From NCBI RefSeq assembly GCF_947494555.1, contig NZ_CANLVF010000001.1:496001-560000 (forward strand): a stretch of DNA of 64,000 bases, given 5' to 3'. The position numbers and the translations under genes are program-made. Below the pieces are notes generated by a model. The model ran no database searches and was not told where the DNA came from. It was given only the letters and a program-made list of their open reading frames with translations. Positions 16,163-25,300 of this stretch are shown here, piece after piece; positions within the stretch are counted from its first letter, which is position 1; each line of letters opens with the position of its first letter. The stretch comes from an uncultured Roseibium sp. GTDB lineage: Bacteria > Pseudomonadota > Alphaproteobacteria > Rhizobiales > Stappiaceae.

Positions 16163-17095
16163 TCAGCTGAAAAGGCTGGATACCGATTTTTCCAGGGCCG
16201 TCCGATTGATTGCTTCGCCGATCAGCGGTGCGATCGAGACCGCTCGGATGTTGGTGGCTGCCGTGATCGCCGCAGTCGGTTCTATTGAATTGGTGATCAC
16301 GAGTTCCTTCAGCTTGGAAGACGTTACGCGAGCCACCGCGCCACCGGACAGAACACCATGGGTAATATAGGCGGTCACCGATTCCGCACCCTTGGAGAGA
16401 AGTGCTTCGGCGGCATTGCAAAGGGTGCCGCCACTGTCGACGATATCGTCCACCAGAATGCAATCGTAGCCGTTCACCTCACCGATGATGTTCATGACTT
16501 CCGATTCTCCAGGCTTGTCGCGGCGTTTGTCGACAATGGAGAGCGGTGCATCTATGCGTTTTGCAAGGGCGCGGGCACGGACCACACCGCCGACGTCGGG
16601 AGACACCACCATAACGTTGTCAGTGGCGTAACGTTCCTTGATGTCGCGGGTCATGACCGGCGCGGCAAAAAGGTTGTCGGTCGGGATATCGAAAAAACCC
16701 TGGATCTGTCCAGCGTGGAGATCCAGGGTCAAAACGCGGTCTGCGCCGGCTTCGGTAATCAGATTGGCCACCAGTTTGGCCGAGATCGGAGTTCGGCCGG
16801 ACGCGCGGCGATCCTGACGGGCATATCCGAAATAGGGGATCACTGCCGTAATCCGGCGGGCCGAAGACCGCCGCAGCGCATCTATGATGATGAGCAATTC
16901 CATCAGGTGGTCGTTGGCAGGATAACTGGTCGGCTGAACGACAAAAACGTCCTCGCCGCGCACATTTTCCTGAATTTCAACGAAGATTTCCTGGTCGGCA
17001 AACCGCCTGACCTGGCATTTGGCCAGGGGAACGTCCAGATAGTTGGAGATTTCCTCCGCCAGGGCTCGGTTGGAATTGCCCGCGACGATCTTCAT
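16163..17095 (-). CDS. prs: Ribose-phosphate pyrophosphokinase (PRPP synthetase)
   Basis: 310 residues from the ATG at 17095 ([16 protein letters not shown]); an 18-residue upstream extension is not typical. Motifs are [23 protein letters not shown] (ATP binding), [14 protein letters not shown] (the catalytic flexible region and metal site), and the PRPP loop [14 protein letters not shown]. It makes PRPP from ribose 5-phosphate and ATP for purine, pyrimidine, NAD, His and Trp synthesis. The usual alphaproteobacterial partner genes rplY-pth-ychF are downstream but separated by the transporter/deaminase block. Confidence 0.97.
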   Translation of the reverse strand: MKIVAGNSNRALAEEISNYLDVPLAKCQVRRFADQEIFVEIQENVRGEDVFVVQPTSYPANDHLMELLIIIDALRRSSARRITAVIPYFGYARQDRRASGRTPISAKLVANLITEAGADRVLTLDLHAGQIQGFFDIPTDNLFAAPVMTRDIKERYATDNVMVVSPDVGGVVRARALAKRIDAPLSIVDKRRDKPGESEVMNIIGEVNGYDCILVDDIVDSGGTLCNAAEALLSKGAESVTAYITHGVLSGGAVARVTSSKLKELVITNSIEPTAAITAATNIRAVSIAPLIGEAINRTALEKSVSSLFS

Positions 17096-17329
17096 GAGCC
17101 GCAAGTCCTTCTGGTGCGACAGCGGGAGTGCGGGTCGAATGCCTCGCAAACACGCGGAAAAAGCCTAGGTCGTGTCTAGTGCCGGAACCGAAGGTCGAGA
17201 CAGGCTACCCCCGGCAGGCGGCGGCGTTGTAACAACCATGCAACCGGACCACAACAGTGGATACGCTTTGACACCTGCTTTTTTTGAATTTTTATAACGT
17301 AATTCGGTATTTACCCGGCGAACAAATTA

Positions 17330-17878
17330 TTATCGGTTGAGCCAGGCCTCGATTTCCACCATCGAGCGAGTGGCGATTCGCGACAATGTGGACGAGTTGA
17401 CCGCCTGCCAGGGATCTCCTGACGCACCGCCGGTCGATTCCGTACCGGATATGCGTTTCAGGCGGCTGCCGTTGCTGTCGACGATATCGAAAACATAAAA
17501 CACCGTTCCATTGGACCGCTGACCCGTTGCGGCGAGATATCCGTTCACGCGGTAGGTTGCTGCGGCGCCGACCCTGCGGACCAAGGTGATGTCCTGCTTG
17601 CGCGCCTCACGCCCGATATACTCAGATAATTCATCAGCGATGTTTCCCGGTGCACCTGTGAAAGGTTCGAAGGCAAAGGTAACGCCGCTTTCGGCGTCGG
17701 CCTGGCCTGCAATCGACGGCGCGGAAACAGGACCGGAAACAGGGGTTGGCGGCTGACCAGACTGACATGCCGCAACGACGCCCAAAAGCAGCAGTCCTGC
17801 AAAATTGCGCAGGACTGAAAGTGTTTTCTGGCTGGAGAATGAGAGCATGAATTGGTCCGGCTTAAGTGTGTTCGTCAT
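17330..17878 (-). CDS. Putative lipoprotein of unknown function
   Basis: 182 residues. The hydrophobic segment RNFAGLLLLGVVAAC is a lipobox with the lipidated Cys near residue 38, followed by a Pro-rich linker (PPTPVSGPVSAPS). The mature part (about 60-182) has TFAFEPFTGAPGN, RVGAAATYRVNGYLAA and FYVFDIVDSNGSRLKRISG, a pattern common in small alphaproteobacterial outer-membrane-anchored proteins, but no named family is certain. A second ATG at 17848 could be the real start; neither has a strong ribosome-binding site. Confidence 0.68.
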   Translation of the reverse strand: MTNTLKPDQFMLSFSSQKTLSVLRNFAGLLLLGVVAACQSGQPPTPVSGPVSAPSIAGQADAESGVTFAFEPFTGAPGNIADELSEYIGREARKQDITLVRRVGAAATYRVNGYLAATGQRSNGTVFYVFDIVDSNGSRLKRISGTESTGGASGDPWQAVNSSTLSRIATRSMVEIEAWLNR

Positions 17879-17934
17879 TCACAAACGGCTTATCTTTCCA
17901 AAAAAGCTCAGGCCGATTCATGATTGCACTTGGT

Positions 17935-19092
17935 TTAGCCTGACTTGACCGGCAGGTCGAGAGGCAGCTTGGATAAGCTCTCCGGAGCACCTTCGGTGGT
18001 GAGGTAGGTCTGTCCGAGCGTCATTGCCGTGTCGGTGATTGAATCCATCAATATCATGTGCATGAAAATCACCATGTTGGGCTTCACGACCGCCGGGTTG
18101 GCTTTGTAGGCCATTGGCGTATCCATCCAGCTGGGGGTGAACCGCGCGCCAAGCGAATAGCCGCATGCATTCAATCGGTGCTGCATCATGCCGTGTGCAT
18201 CCAGCCTTTCTGCATGGGCGTCGAAAATGTCGCCAAAGGTCTTGCCCGGAACCAGTTGCGTCTCAACGGCTGAAAGCGCCTCGCGCGTTGCGAGGTACAT
18301 TTCCTGATGGCGGTCTGTGGGGGTGCCGACAATAACGGTTCTCATTGCCGCTGCGTGATAGTGCCGATAACTCCCCGCCCACTCCAGCGTCAGCTGATCG
18401 CGGTCTCCCAAAATGCGCCGCCCGGCCTTGTATCGGCACAGAAGCGCATCGTGGCCTGAGCCGATAATGAATTCGTTGCCAGGATAGTCTCCGCCACCTT
18501 CAAAAACCGCCCCCTGCATGGCTGCCAGGATCTTGCCCTCATCCGCACCCGGGCGGGTTTCATCCATTGCGGCGTGAAACGCCTTGTCTGTCAGTTCCGA
18601 GGCCTTTCGCACATAAGCGATCTCCTCTTCGCTTTTGATGGACCGGAGCTCGGACACCAGGGCAGACGCATCCCGAATATCGGCAAAACTCGTCAGTTCG
18701 GCGTTGATCTGCAGTGCGATTTTGCCGGTCATGCCATGCGTGTCGTATTCAATGCCGATTCTGCTGCCCAGCAGATCCATATCGAACAGCATGTCCTTGA
18801 GCTGCAGCACGGGACTGGCGGAACCACGATCGATCCAGACGCGTATGTCGGAAATATTCGATGTGTGGCGGGCCTGACGCTGGTCGGCGGACCGCGTCAG
18901 AAGCACCTTTTCTCCCTCTTTCGTCACCACAAGGCATTGGAAGAAACAGAAACCGAACGTGTCGTATCCCGTCAGCCAGTACATGCTTTCCTGCGCAAAC
19001 AGCAGCATGGCATCGAGCTTGTCCGCTTCCATGGCGACTTTCAATTCGTCAAAGCGGCGCTCAAATTCAGCGTCTGAAAAATGAAGTGCCAT
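17935..19092 (-). CDS. M24-fold hydrolase lacking metal ligands (creatinase/ectoine-hydrolase-like)
   Basis: 385 residues from the ATG at 19092 (MALHFSDAEFERR), 28 bases after the pgeF stop. A creatinase N-terminal domain (about 1-140) precedes a pita-bread domain (150-385). The segments that carry the five metal ligands in prolidases are changed: LTLEWAGSYRHYHAAAMRT has Ala where the second Asp should be, GYSLGARF has Tyr for His, and MVIFMHMILMD lacks the Glu. Non-metal members include creatinase and ectoine hydrolase (DoeA/EutD), so it probably hydrolyses a small C-N bonded compound rather than Xaa-Pro peptides. The substrate is unknown. Confidence 0.8.
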   Translation of the reverse strand: MALHFSDAEFERRFDELKVAMEADKLDAMLLFAQESMYWLTGYDTFGFCFFQCLVVTKEGEKVLLTRSADQRQARHTSNISDIRVWIDRGSASPVLQLKDMLFDMDLLGSRIGIEYDTHGMTGKIALQINAELTSFADIRDASALVSELRSIKSEEEIAYVRKASELTDKAFHAAMDETRPGADEGKILAAMQGAVFEGGGDYPGNEFIIGSGHDALLCRYKAGRRILGDRDQLTLEWAGSYRHYHAAAMRTVIVGTPTDRHQEMYLATREALSAVETQLVPGKTFGDIFDAHAERLDAHGMMQHRLNACGYSLGARFTPSWMDTPMAYKANPAVVKPNMVIFMHMILMDSITDTAMTLGQTYLTTEGAPESLSKLPLDLPVKSG

Positions 19093-19120
19093 TTTTGTCC
19101 TCACTTTGCTCGATGACTCA

Positions 19121-19888
19121 TCAGTAGCCCAAAGAAATGGCGCTGATCTGACGGCCATAGTCAGGTTCGTTGCGATGTGTTGTGCGCCGATAGGAAAAGA
19201 ACCGCTCCTCATCGGCATAAGTGCAAAGGCTCAGATCTGCAACTTTACCGAGATTCATGCTCTTCAGACAATCGGTGATGAAGGCGGGCAGGTCAAACAT
19301 GTGATGCGTCGGCTTTTGTGATGGCTTGAAATACCGCTCGTGATCTGCAGCTGTATCGACAAAGCGTTCGAAAAACTCCGGTCCGACTTCATAGGCTTTC
19401 TGTGAAATTGTCGGGCCCAGGACGGCCACGATGCTTTGCCTCTTGGCTCCCAGTGCTTCCATCGCCGTGACCGTGTTCTGCAGGACGCCGGAATGGGCTC
19501 CTTTCCAGCCGGAATGAGCGGCACCGACAACGCCGCTATCGGTATCGGCGAAGAGGATCGGTCCGCAATCGGCCGTCGCGACACCGATCGCAAGGTGCGG
19601 GACATCGGTCACAAGCGCATCCGCTTTCCGGTTGCTGCCATCTTCCCAGGGCCCGGTAATAGTGATCACGTCGGGTGAATGGATCTGGTAAGGCGAAACA
19701 AGCCTTTCCGACGAGATCTGGAATTCATCGGCGATACGCTGGCGATTTTCCAGCACCATGCTGCGCTCGTCGTCGGATCCCAATCCGATATTGAGGCTTT
19801 CGTAGATGCCCTTTGAGACACCACCTTTCCGCGTGAAAAAGCCGTGGCGTATCCCATCCAGTTTCAACGCATCTGCTTCAATCTTCAT
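19121..19888 (-). CDS. pgeF: Purine nucleoside phosphorylase YfiH/PgeF (laccase-domain family)
   Basis: 255 residues with the family motifs GFFTRKGGVSKGIYESLN, the metal-site residues in YQIHSPDV, TADCGPILFAD and GAAHSGWKG, and LGPTISQKAYEVG. Members bind a metal through His-Cys-His; they have been described as purine nucleoside phosphorylases/adenosine deaminases and as editors of peptidoglycan precursors. It lies in a run of minus-strand genes after lgt and the MidA-type methyltransferase, an order common in alphaproteobacteria. Confidence 0.93.
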   Translation of the reverse strand: MKIEADALKLDGIRHGFFTRKGGVSKGIYESLNIGLGSDDERSMVLENRQRIADEFQISSERLVSPYQIHSPDVITITGPWEDGSNRKADALVTDVPHLAIGVATADCGPILFADTDSGVVGAAHSGWKGAHSGVLQNTVTAMEALGAKRQSIVAVLGPTISQKAYEVGPEFFERFVDTAADHERYFKPSQKPTHHMFDLPAFITDCLKSMNLGKVADLSLCTYADEERFFSYRRTTHRNEPDYGRQISAISLGY

Positions 19889-19979
19889 CGATTGCCCTTT
19901 TGAAGCTCCGGAGCGCGCACCCTGCTGGCCTGCCGGCTGTCAGGACCGATTCGCGCACGACTTTTGATCCTTGAGGACT

Positions 19980-21068
19980 TCAGACCGCGCTGTCAAACGG
20001 ATGGAAGGAACGCTTTGTACCCGTGAGTGCCAAAACCTTGAAAAGGCTGCCCATCTGGTCCGGCCCGGCAAGACGTTCGACGGCATCGCGGATGCTTTCC
20101 TGCTCAGCGTGCGACTTTCCGGCTCCGAGCGATCCCGCCCGCTCAAGGAGGCCCGATCGCAACAGAAACTCGCCTTGTGTCAAAACCGGCAAGACGCCGG
20201 CGCCTCCCTTTGCTGCGGCGATGGCGAGGGCCTCGAAGTTGACGTGCGCCGTCAGGTCTGCGTCACCGGGGTGGGCCAGAACGTCGTCATGCGTATGGCG
20301 GAAAAGAGCCTGCAGCGTGTCTCCCGGTGCGGTTTTGCGATATCCGTAATCGATAACGATTGCGGCTCCACCGCTCTTGGCGAGCCTTTCGCCGATTTCC
20401 TCAGCCACCGCGTTGGCCGCCGGCTGAGTTTCGAAAATGGTGCCTTCGGGACTGTCCTTGAAGGCGGCGGGGATGTCCCGGTCTGAAAGTTTTGCCGCGC
20501 CGGCGCCGAGTGCCAGGTTGTCGTCCTGATCCAGGCCGACGACACGTTCGCACCAACCGTCGGCGGTTCTGACAAACTGGTGTATCGGAAGGGCGTCGAA
20601 GAATTCGTTCGCAATCAAAATGACCGGACCGTCGGGGACTTCGCGGAAAGCATTGTGAAATGCGGGCTCAAGTGGTGCGGCAGCAAGCTTTTCCAATTGC
20701 AGGCTTCTGAGATGCGGGCTCGTTTCGACAAGATTGAGACGGGTTGCCTTGATAAATTCCGGTCTTAAGCGCGCAACACGCAACAGGTCTGCCATGAGCG
20801 TTCCGCGACCGGGTCCCAGTTCCACCAGATTGAACTGCTCTGGAGCGCCGAGCGCTTCATAAGCCGACACACATGCGGCACCGACGAGTTCGCCAAACAT
20901 CTGGCTGATTTCCGGCGCTGTTGTGAAATCTCCGTCACGGCCAAACGGGTCCCGGGTAGTGTAATATCCGGCCTCGGGATCTCCGAGACAAATTGCCATG
21001 TACTGGGCAACCGACAGGGGCCCCTCGTTGGCAATTCTCGCCTTGATCCTCTCCGTCAGGTCGCTCAA
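19980..21068 (-). CDS. Class I SAM-dependent methyltransferase, MidA/NDUFAF7 family
   Basis: 362 residues. The opening IKARIANEGPLSVAQYMAICLGDPEAGYY and DPFGRDGDFTTAPEISQMFGE are typical of NDUFAF7-like enzymes, and NLVELGPGRGTLMADLLR is SAM motif I. NEFFDALPIHQF is the other hallmark. Mitochondrial relatives methylate an Arg of a complex I subunit; the bacterial target is not shown here. The start is a TTG whose bases overlap the lgt stop (TTGA), so translation is coupled. No good ATG exists before the motif region. Confidence 0.9.
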   Translation of the reverse strand: MSDLTERIKARIANEGPLSVAQYMAICLGDPEAGYYTTRDPFGRDGDFTTAPEISQMFGELVGAACVSAYEALGAPEQFNLVELGPGRGTLMADLLRVARLRPEFIKATRLNLVETSPHLRSLQLEKLAAAPLEPAFHNAFREVPDGPVILIANEFFDALPIHQFVRTADGWCERVVGLDQDDNLALGAGAAKLSDRDIPAAFKDSPEGTIFETQPAANAVAEEIGERLAKSGGAAIVIDYGYRKTAPGDTLQALFRHTHDDVLAHPGDADLTAHVNFEALAIAAAKGGAGVLPVLTQGEFLLRSGLLERAGSLGAGKSHAEQESIRDAVERLAGPDQMGSLFKVLALTGTKRSFHPFDSAV

Positions 21069-21898
21069 GCCGTTGCATCCCTGGCAGGTCGTGTGCCGGA
21101 CCAGATCATGAGCGCGAGACCGGCCAGGATCATTGGCAGCGACAGCAAGATACCCATCGTGAGAAAGCCCGAGAGATATCCGATATGCGCATCCGGCACC
21201 CGGTAAAGTTCGGCAATCGACCGCCCGATGCCGTAGCCGAAGGCAAAGGCGCCCGCAAGGAAACCGGGCCGTTGCAACAGCGCAAAGCGATGGCTGAGAA
21301 GACGCAGTACGAGAAACAGCAAAATGCCCTCCAGAGCAGCCTCATAAAGCTGGCTTGGATGACGCGGTTCGGGGCCTGCGCCAGGGAAGACGAAAGCCCA
21401 TGGGACGTCGGCCGGACGTCCCCAAAGCTCGGCATTGATGAAATTGGCAATTCGGCCGAAAAACAAACCGATCGGGGCGGCGCAGCCGGCGAGGTCGAAC
21501 AATGTCCAGATGTTGAGACCACGACGCCACGCAAACAGCACCATGGCAATCACAGTGCCGGCGAAGCCGCCATGAAACGACATACCGCCACTCCAGATGG
21601 CCAGGGCGTCAGCCGGATTTGCGAGGTAATAGGCGGGATTATAAAACAGCACGTAGCCGAGACGACCGCCGATGATTATTCCGAGCGTGCCCCAAAGAAC
21701 GAAGTCGTCGAGATCGACCGGTGACGGGCGCTGAAGACCGTTCCAGAGCCGATCGTTCAAGGAAAGTGTACGCATGTACCGCCATGCGAGAATAATTCCA
21801 ACGATATAGGCAAGCGCATACCAGCGAAGTGCAAAGGGACCGAATTCAATGATGACCGGGTCAATTGCCGGAAACGGCAATACGAGAACAGAAGGCAC
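21065..21898 (-). CDS. lgt: Prolipoprotein diacylglyceryl transferase
   Basis: 277 residues, seven membrane helices. Signature motifs are LRWYALAYIVGIILAWRYM, GGRLGYVLFYNP, MSFHGGFAG and RIANFINAELWGRP (the conserved Lgt signature). It moves diacylglyceryl from phosphatidylglycerol to the lipobox Cys of prolipoproteins in the inner membrane. The start appears to be GTG at 21898. Translation is coupled to the methyltransferase that follows. Confidence 0.96.
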   Translation of the reverse strand: MPSVLVLPFPAIDPVIIEFGPFALRWYALAYIVGIILAWRYMRTLSLNDRLWNGLQRPSPVDLDDFVLWGTLGIIIGGRLGYVLFYNPAYYLANPADALAIWSGGMSFHGGFAGTVIAMVLFAWRRGLNIWTLFDLAGCAAPIGLFFGRIANFINAELWGRPADVPWAFVFPGAGPEPRHPSQLYEAALEGILLFLVLRLLSHRFALLQRPGFLAGAFAFGYGIGRSIAELYRVPDAHIGYLSGFLTMGILLSLPMILAGLALMIWSGTRPARDATA

Positions 21899-22086
21899 GT
21901 TGCGTCCTTTATGGCTGGTCAGGGCACGGGTGGATTCCCGCGGAACGCTTGCGCGATCTTATCCCCGCCGTCAAGCATGAAGGAATTTGGAAACGGCGCG
22001 CCATGCGACCGATTTGGTTCTTGAAGTCTCCGCAATTCCCTCATACCTGATAGGCACTGAACATTTTCGTGAACAAGGAGGGTCAG

Positions 22087-22353
22087 ATGACCCAGGGTCC
22101 CAACCGTCTCCTCGACGATTTCGCCAAACTGATGACCGATGCTGCAGGCGTAGCTCAAGGTGCCCGCCGCGAAGTGGAAACCGCATTCCGCGCACAGGCC
22201 GAGCGGTTCCTGTCCGATATGGACATGGTTTCGCGCGAAGAACATGAAGCGGTGAAGGATATGGCCGTGCGCGCACTCGACAGGATTGAAGAACTCGAAT
22301 CGCGCCTTGCGAAGCTCGAAAATGGCGATTCACCCGAGAACGGAGACGCTTAG
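22087..22353 (+). CDS. ubiK: Accessory factor UbiK family protein
   Basis: AAGGAGG at 22075-22081 sets the start at the ATG at 22087 (MTQGPNRLLDDF), giving 88 residues; an ATG 18 bases earlier lies before that site. The family (BMFP/DUF526) has an N-terminal amphipathic helix (LLDDFAKLMTDAAGVAQGAR) and a C-terminal coiled coil (VREEHEAV-like SREEHEAVKDMA, then ALDRIEELESRLAKLE). UbiK assists ubiquinone synthesis as part of the Ubi complex and is a trimer. The gene diverges from lgt. Confidence 0.9.
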   Translation: MTQGPNRLLDDFAKLMTDAAGVAQGARREVETAFRAQAERFLSDMDMVSREEHEAVKDMAVRALDRIEELESRLAKLENGDSPENGDA

Positions 22354-22699
22354 ACCGTCGCGGTGACGATGATGTGAGTACTTTCTGTTAATTGTTGATG
22401 ACAGAATTGCGACGGATCAAGACGGCGGAAATGCAATGATTTTGAGCAGTCTGAGGAGAATTGCGGCTGAGTCGTCCACAAGTTTAGGCTTTTTCCTCAG
22501 GGATAGTATGTATCCATTAAATCATTCCTGATCCTATACTCATGACAACAGGGATTCGTCGGAGCAAGACGGAACCGGTTCGCTTCGAAAGAGCCACCAA
22601 AGGACGCGTTTTGCTCCTCCGGCATGGGACATATCCCGGCGGCCCGCCCGGTTATCCTGATCGGGTATTCGGCCCCGGCTCGAAAGGGGAGAAGGCATC
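22354..22699. other. Intergenic region without recognised gene
   Basis: 346 bases between ubiK and the YbjN gene. I see no convincing coding frame or terminator. GGGGAG at about 22686-22691 is the ribosome-binding site of the downstream gene. The promoter of the YbjN-proC pair must lie here but no clear -35/-10 pair was found. Confidence 0.5.
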
Positions 22700-23200
22700 A
22701 TGAGCCTCATCGAGATCGAATTCGAGCGACCTGGCAATCCCGTTGACACAATCGAGACTGTTGCCGCGTTGAACGACTGGGCGTTTGAACGCTCAGACGA
22801 GGACGAAATCACAATCTCCCTGGGAGGCAGCTGGTGCGACTACCACGTCTCCTTCTCCTGGATGGAGGAAGTGGAAGCGCTGCATCTTGCCTGTGCCTTC
22901 GATCTGAAGGTGACGGAACCCCGCAAGACCGAAGTGATCCGCCTGCTTGCGCTGGTCAATGAGCAGCTCTGGATGGGGCATTTCGATCTCTGGCACAAAG
23001 AGAACGTGATCATGTTCCGCCAATCTCTTCTTCTTGCCGGCGGTGCGGAGGCTTCCTCCGCGCAAATCGAAGCCATGCTGACAAATGCTCTTGAAAACTG
23101 CGAGCGTTTCTATCAAGCCTTCCAGTTCGTTGTCTGGGCCGGTCATTCGGCTGCAGAGGCAATGAACACAGCCTTGTTCGAGACCGCAGGGGAAGCATGA
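22700..23200 (+). CDS. YbjN domain-containing protein
   Basis: 166 residues, soluble, matching the YbjN/type III chaperone-like fold: ERSDEDEITISLGGSWCDYHVSFSWMEE, then ALHLACAFDLKV, RLLALVNEQLWMGHFDL and a C-terminal helix with QAFQFVVWAGHSAAEAM. YbjN proteins have been connected with motility, biofilm and stress phenotypes in enterobacteria, but no molecular function is known. Its stop overlaps the proC start (ATGA), so the two are translationally coupled, a common alphaproteobacterial pair. Confidence 0.9.
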   Translation: MSLIEIEFERPGNPVDTIETVAALNDWAFERSDEDEITISLGGSWCDYHVSFSWMEEVEALHLACAFDLKVTEPRKTEVIRLLALVNEQLWMGHFDLWHKENVIMFRQSLLLAGGAEASSAQIEAMLTNALENCERFYQAFQFVVWAGHSAAEAMNTALFETAGEA

Positions 23201-24015
23201 ATTTTTCAAAAGAGCGTCCCTTTCTTCTTGTCGGAGCCGGCAAGATGGGAGGGGCGATGCTGTCAGGGTGGATGGCCGAGGGGATCGATCCCTCGACTGT
23301 TGTTGTCTGTGACCCGCACCTATCCGGCGAAATGGACGCGCTCTTAAAAGAGCATGGAATCCGTCACGTCGCGTCTGTTCCTGCGGATCTTCGCGCAGGC
23401 ATGGTTCTTGTTGCAGTCAAGCCGCAAATGATGGACCAGGTTCTTCCTGGCGTAAGCTCAGCGGTCGCCGAGGATACGCTACTTCTGTCTGTTGCGGCGG
23501 GAACACCGGTTTCGAAGTTTCAAGGCATATTTGGAAACATTCCCACATGCAGGTGCATGCCCAACACGCCGGCGATGGTGAAACGCGGCATCACTGCTGT
23601 GTATCCTACCAACAAGGTGACGGAAGTTCACAAGCAAGACGTTGCCAAGCTGCTTTCTGCCGTCGGCAAGGTGGTCTGGCTGGAGACGGAAGACCAGATC
23701 GACCTGGTCACTGGCGTCAGTGGCTCCGGGCCCGCTTATGTGTTTTATCTCGCAGAAGCTCTGAGTGAAGCGGGCAAGGCGGCGGGATTGCCGGACGCGA
23801 TTGCGCACGAGCTGGCCGTCGCCACCGTTTGCGGGGCGGGGGAACTTCTCCATCAATCGGGTGAACATCCTTCGATCCTGCGCCAGAATGTGACCAGTCC
23901 GAATGGAACGACAGCGGCGGCACTGGACGTTCTGATGCACGAAAACGGTTTGCAGCCGGTCATGACAGAAGCTGTTGCCGCTGCCATCAAGAGGGCTCGC
24001 GAACTTGCGGAGTGA
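23197..24015 (+). CDS. proC: Pyrroline-5-carboxylate reductase
   Basis: 272 residues with the NAD(P)-binding Rossmann motif LVGAGKMGGAMLSGW, VAVKPQMMDQVLPG, CRCMPNTPAMVKRGITAVYP and VTGVSGSGPAYVFYLAEAL (substrate binding), then VTSPNGTTAAALDVL. It performs the last step of proline synthesis. The start overlaps the YbjN gene by four bases. Confidence 0.96.
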   Translation: MNFSKERPFLLVGAGKMGGAMLSGWMAEGIDPSTVVVCDPHLSGEMDALLKEHGIRHVASVPADLRAGMVLVAVKPQMMDQVLPGVSSAVAEDTLLLSVAAGTPVSKFQGIFGNIPTCRCMPNTPAMVKRGITAVYPTNKVTEVHKQDVAKLLSAVGKVVWLETEDQIDLVTGVSGSGPAYVFYLAEALSEAGKAAGLPDAIAHELAVATVCGAGELLHQSGEHPSILRQNVTSPNGTTAAALDVLMHENGLQPVMTEAVAAAIKRARELAE

Positions 24016-24175
24016 GCCTCAGGTTCTCCCAGCATAAAACAGACGGTGCGCACAGGATCGGGAGCCGCACTGTCCGATTTGCACGAAATTTCAGGAACTG
24101 CGGCGCTGCGCCACCCTTTTCGCCTGCGTCCAGGTCTCCTATCTTTGAGTTGAAAGAGCCAACGGAGACCATTCC

Positions 24176-24877
24176 ATGACGACGGCAAAAACGAAGCAGA
24201 AAATCCTGCAGACATTCCTGAGCCTTCTGGCTGAGCATTCCTATGACGACGTCTCCCTGCCGCTCATTGCTGAAACGGCCAAGGTGAAATTGTCCGACAT
24301 GCGCGGTGCCTACGCTAGCAAGCTGGAGCTTGTAGCCGCGTTTGCGAAGATGATCGATACCAAGGTCCTGGATGAACGCGATGAGGATATGGGCGATCAA
24401 CCGCCCCGGGACCGTCTGTTCGATATTCTGATGTCGCGCATTGATGCGCTTGCCGAACATAAGGATGCGATTCAAGCCCTGCATAAGGCGGCTCGGCGAG
24501 ACCCGGCGCTTGCGCTGGATTTCAACCGGATTGAAGTGCGGTCTCAGAATTGGATGCTGATCGCTGCCGGCATCGAAGTTTCGGGCATGAAAGGCGGTGT
24601 CGTCGCACAAGGCCTCGCCATTGCGTTTTCCCGGGTTGTCGGTACATGGCTCGACGAGGCGGACGAGGGCATGCCACGGACAATGGCGAAACTGGACAAG
24701 GAATTGGATAACGGATCTTCGTTCATGAAGCGTCTCGACGGCATAGGAAGCGTTGCGAAGGGTGTGCGGTCGTTCCTGAAGAAAGCGTCGAAAGGCCGCC
24801 GCAGACGAAACCGCCAGACCGAAGACGATTTCGATCACGACGGCGATTTTGGCGGCGAAGAGCCGGCAGGCGCCTGA
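24176..24877 (+). CDS. TetR-family transcriptional regulator
   Basis: 233 residues. The N-terminal helix-turn-helix is KQKILQTFLSLLAEHSYDDVSLPLIAETAKVKLSDMRGAYASK (about 7-50, in two runs), followed by an all-helical ligand domain with GVVAQGLAIAFSRVVGTWLDEADEGM. The last 35 residues are odd: a basic cluster (KKASKGRRRRNRQ) then an acidic Gly-rich end (DDFDHDGDFGG). That tail may add nonspecific DNA contact. The gene is alone, 160 bases after proC; its operator and target are not evident. Confidence 0.85.
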   Translation: MTTAKTKQKILQTFLSLLAEHSYDDVSLPLIAETAKVKLSDMRGAYASKLELVAAFAKMIDTKVLDERDEDMGDQPPRDRLFDILMSRIDALAEHKDAIQALHKAARRDPALALDFNRIEVRSQNWMLIAAGIEVSGMKGGVVAQGLAIAFSRVVGTWLDEADEGMPRTMAKLDKELDNGSSFMKRLDGIGSVAKGVRSFLKKASKGRRRRNRQTEDDFDHDGDFGGEEPAGA

Positions 24878-24944
24878 ACCGCGTTCGGGCTTGCACCAAT
24901 AACCGACAGCGTACATGTTCGCTCCTGAAACAAAAGGGTGCTTC

Positions 24945-25286
24945 ATGAGCGACGAAATTAGTTTTGATGATTTTCTGAAAGTGGATGTCAGGGTGGGACG
25001 GATCGTGGAAGCGGAAGAGTTTCCCGAAGCCCGCAAACCCGCCTACAAGATGCGGATCGATTTTGGTCCTGACATAGGCATTAGGAAGACGTCGGCACAA
25101 ATCACCAAGCACTACAAACCGGAGAGCCTCGTTGGCAAGCTCGTGATGGCCGTCGTCAATTTTCCACCACGGCAGATCGGTCCGGTCAGGTCTGAAGTGC
25201 TGACGCTTGGTGTTCCGGACGAGGACGGTGAAGTTGTGCTTTTAACGCCCGACAAAGACGTTCCCATCGGCGGCCGGCTTTACTGA
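24945..25286 (+). CDS. csaA: tRNA-binding domain protein CsaA
   Basis: 113 residues from the ATG at 24945 (MSDEISFDDF); an in-frame ATG ten codons earlier is less likely. The protein is a single OB-fold of the tRNA-binding (EMAP/Trbp111) type: FLKVDVRVGRIVEAEEFPEARKPAYKM, SAQITKHY, GKLVMAVVNFPPRQIGPVRSEVLTLG. CsaA proteins are dimeric and were described as export-related chaperones with tRNA affinity. It converges on the sensor kinase gene with 14 bases between stops. Confidence 0.93.
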   Translation: MSDEISFDDFLKVDVRVGRIVEAEEFPEARKPAYKMRIDFGPDIGIRKTSAQITKHYKPESLVGKLVMAVVNFPPRQIGPVRSEVLTLGVPDEDGEVVLLTPDKDVPIGGRLY

Positions 25287-25300
25287 CGGAATTCTGAGCG

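Noticed and set aside
22540..22812. Minus-strand frame of 90 codons in the ubiK-YbjN gap
   Set aside because: It overlaps the start of the YbjN gene, is Ser/Arg-rich, and has no ribosome-binding site.
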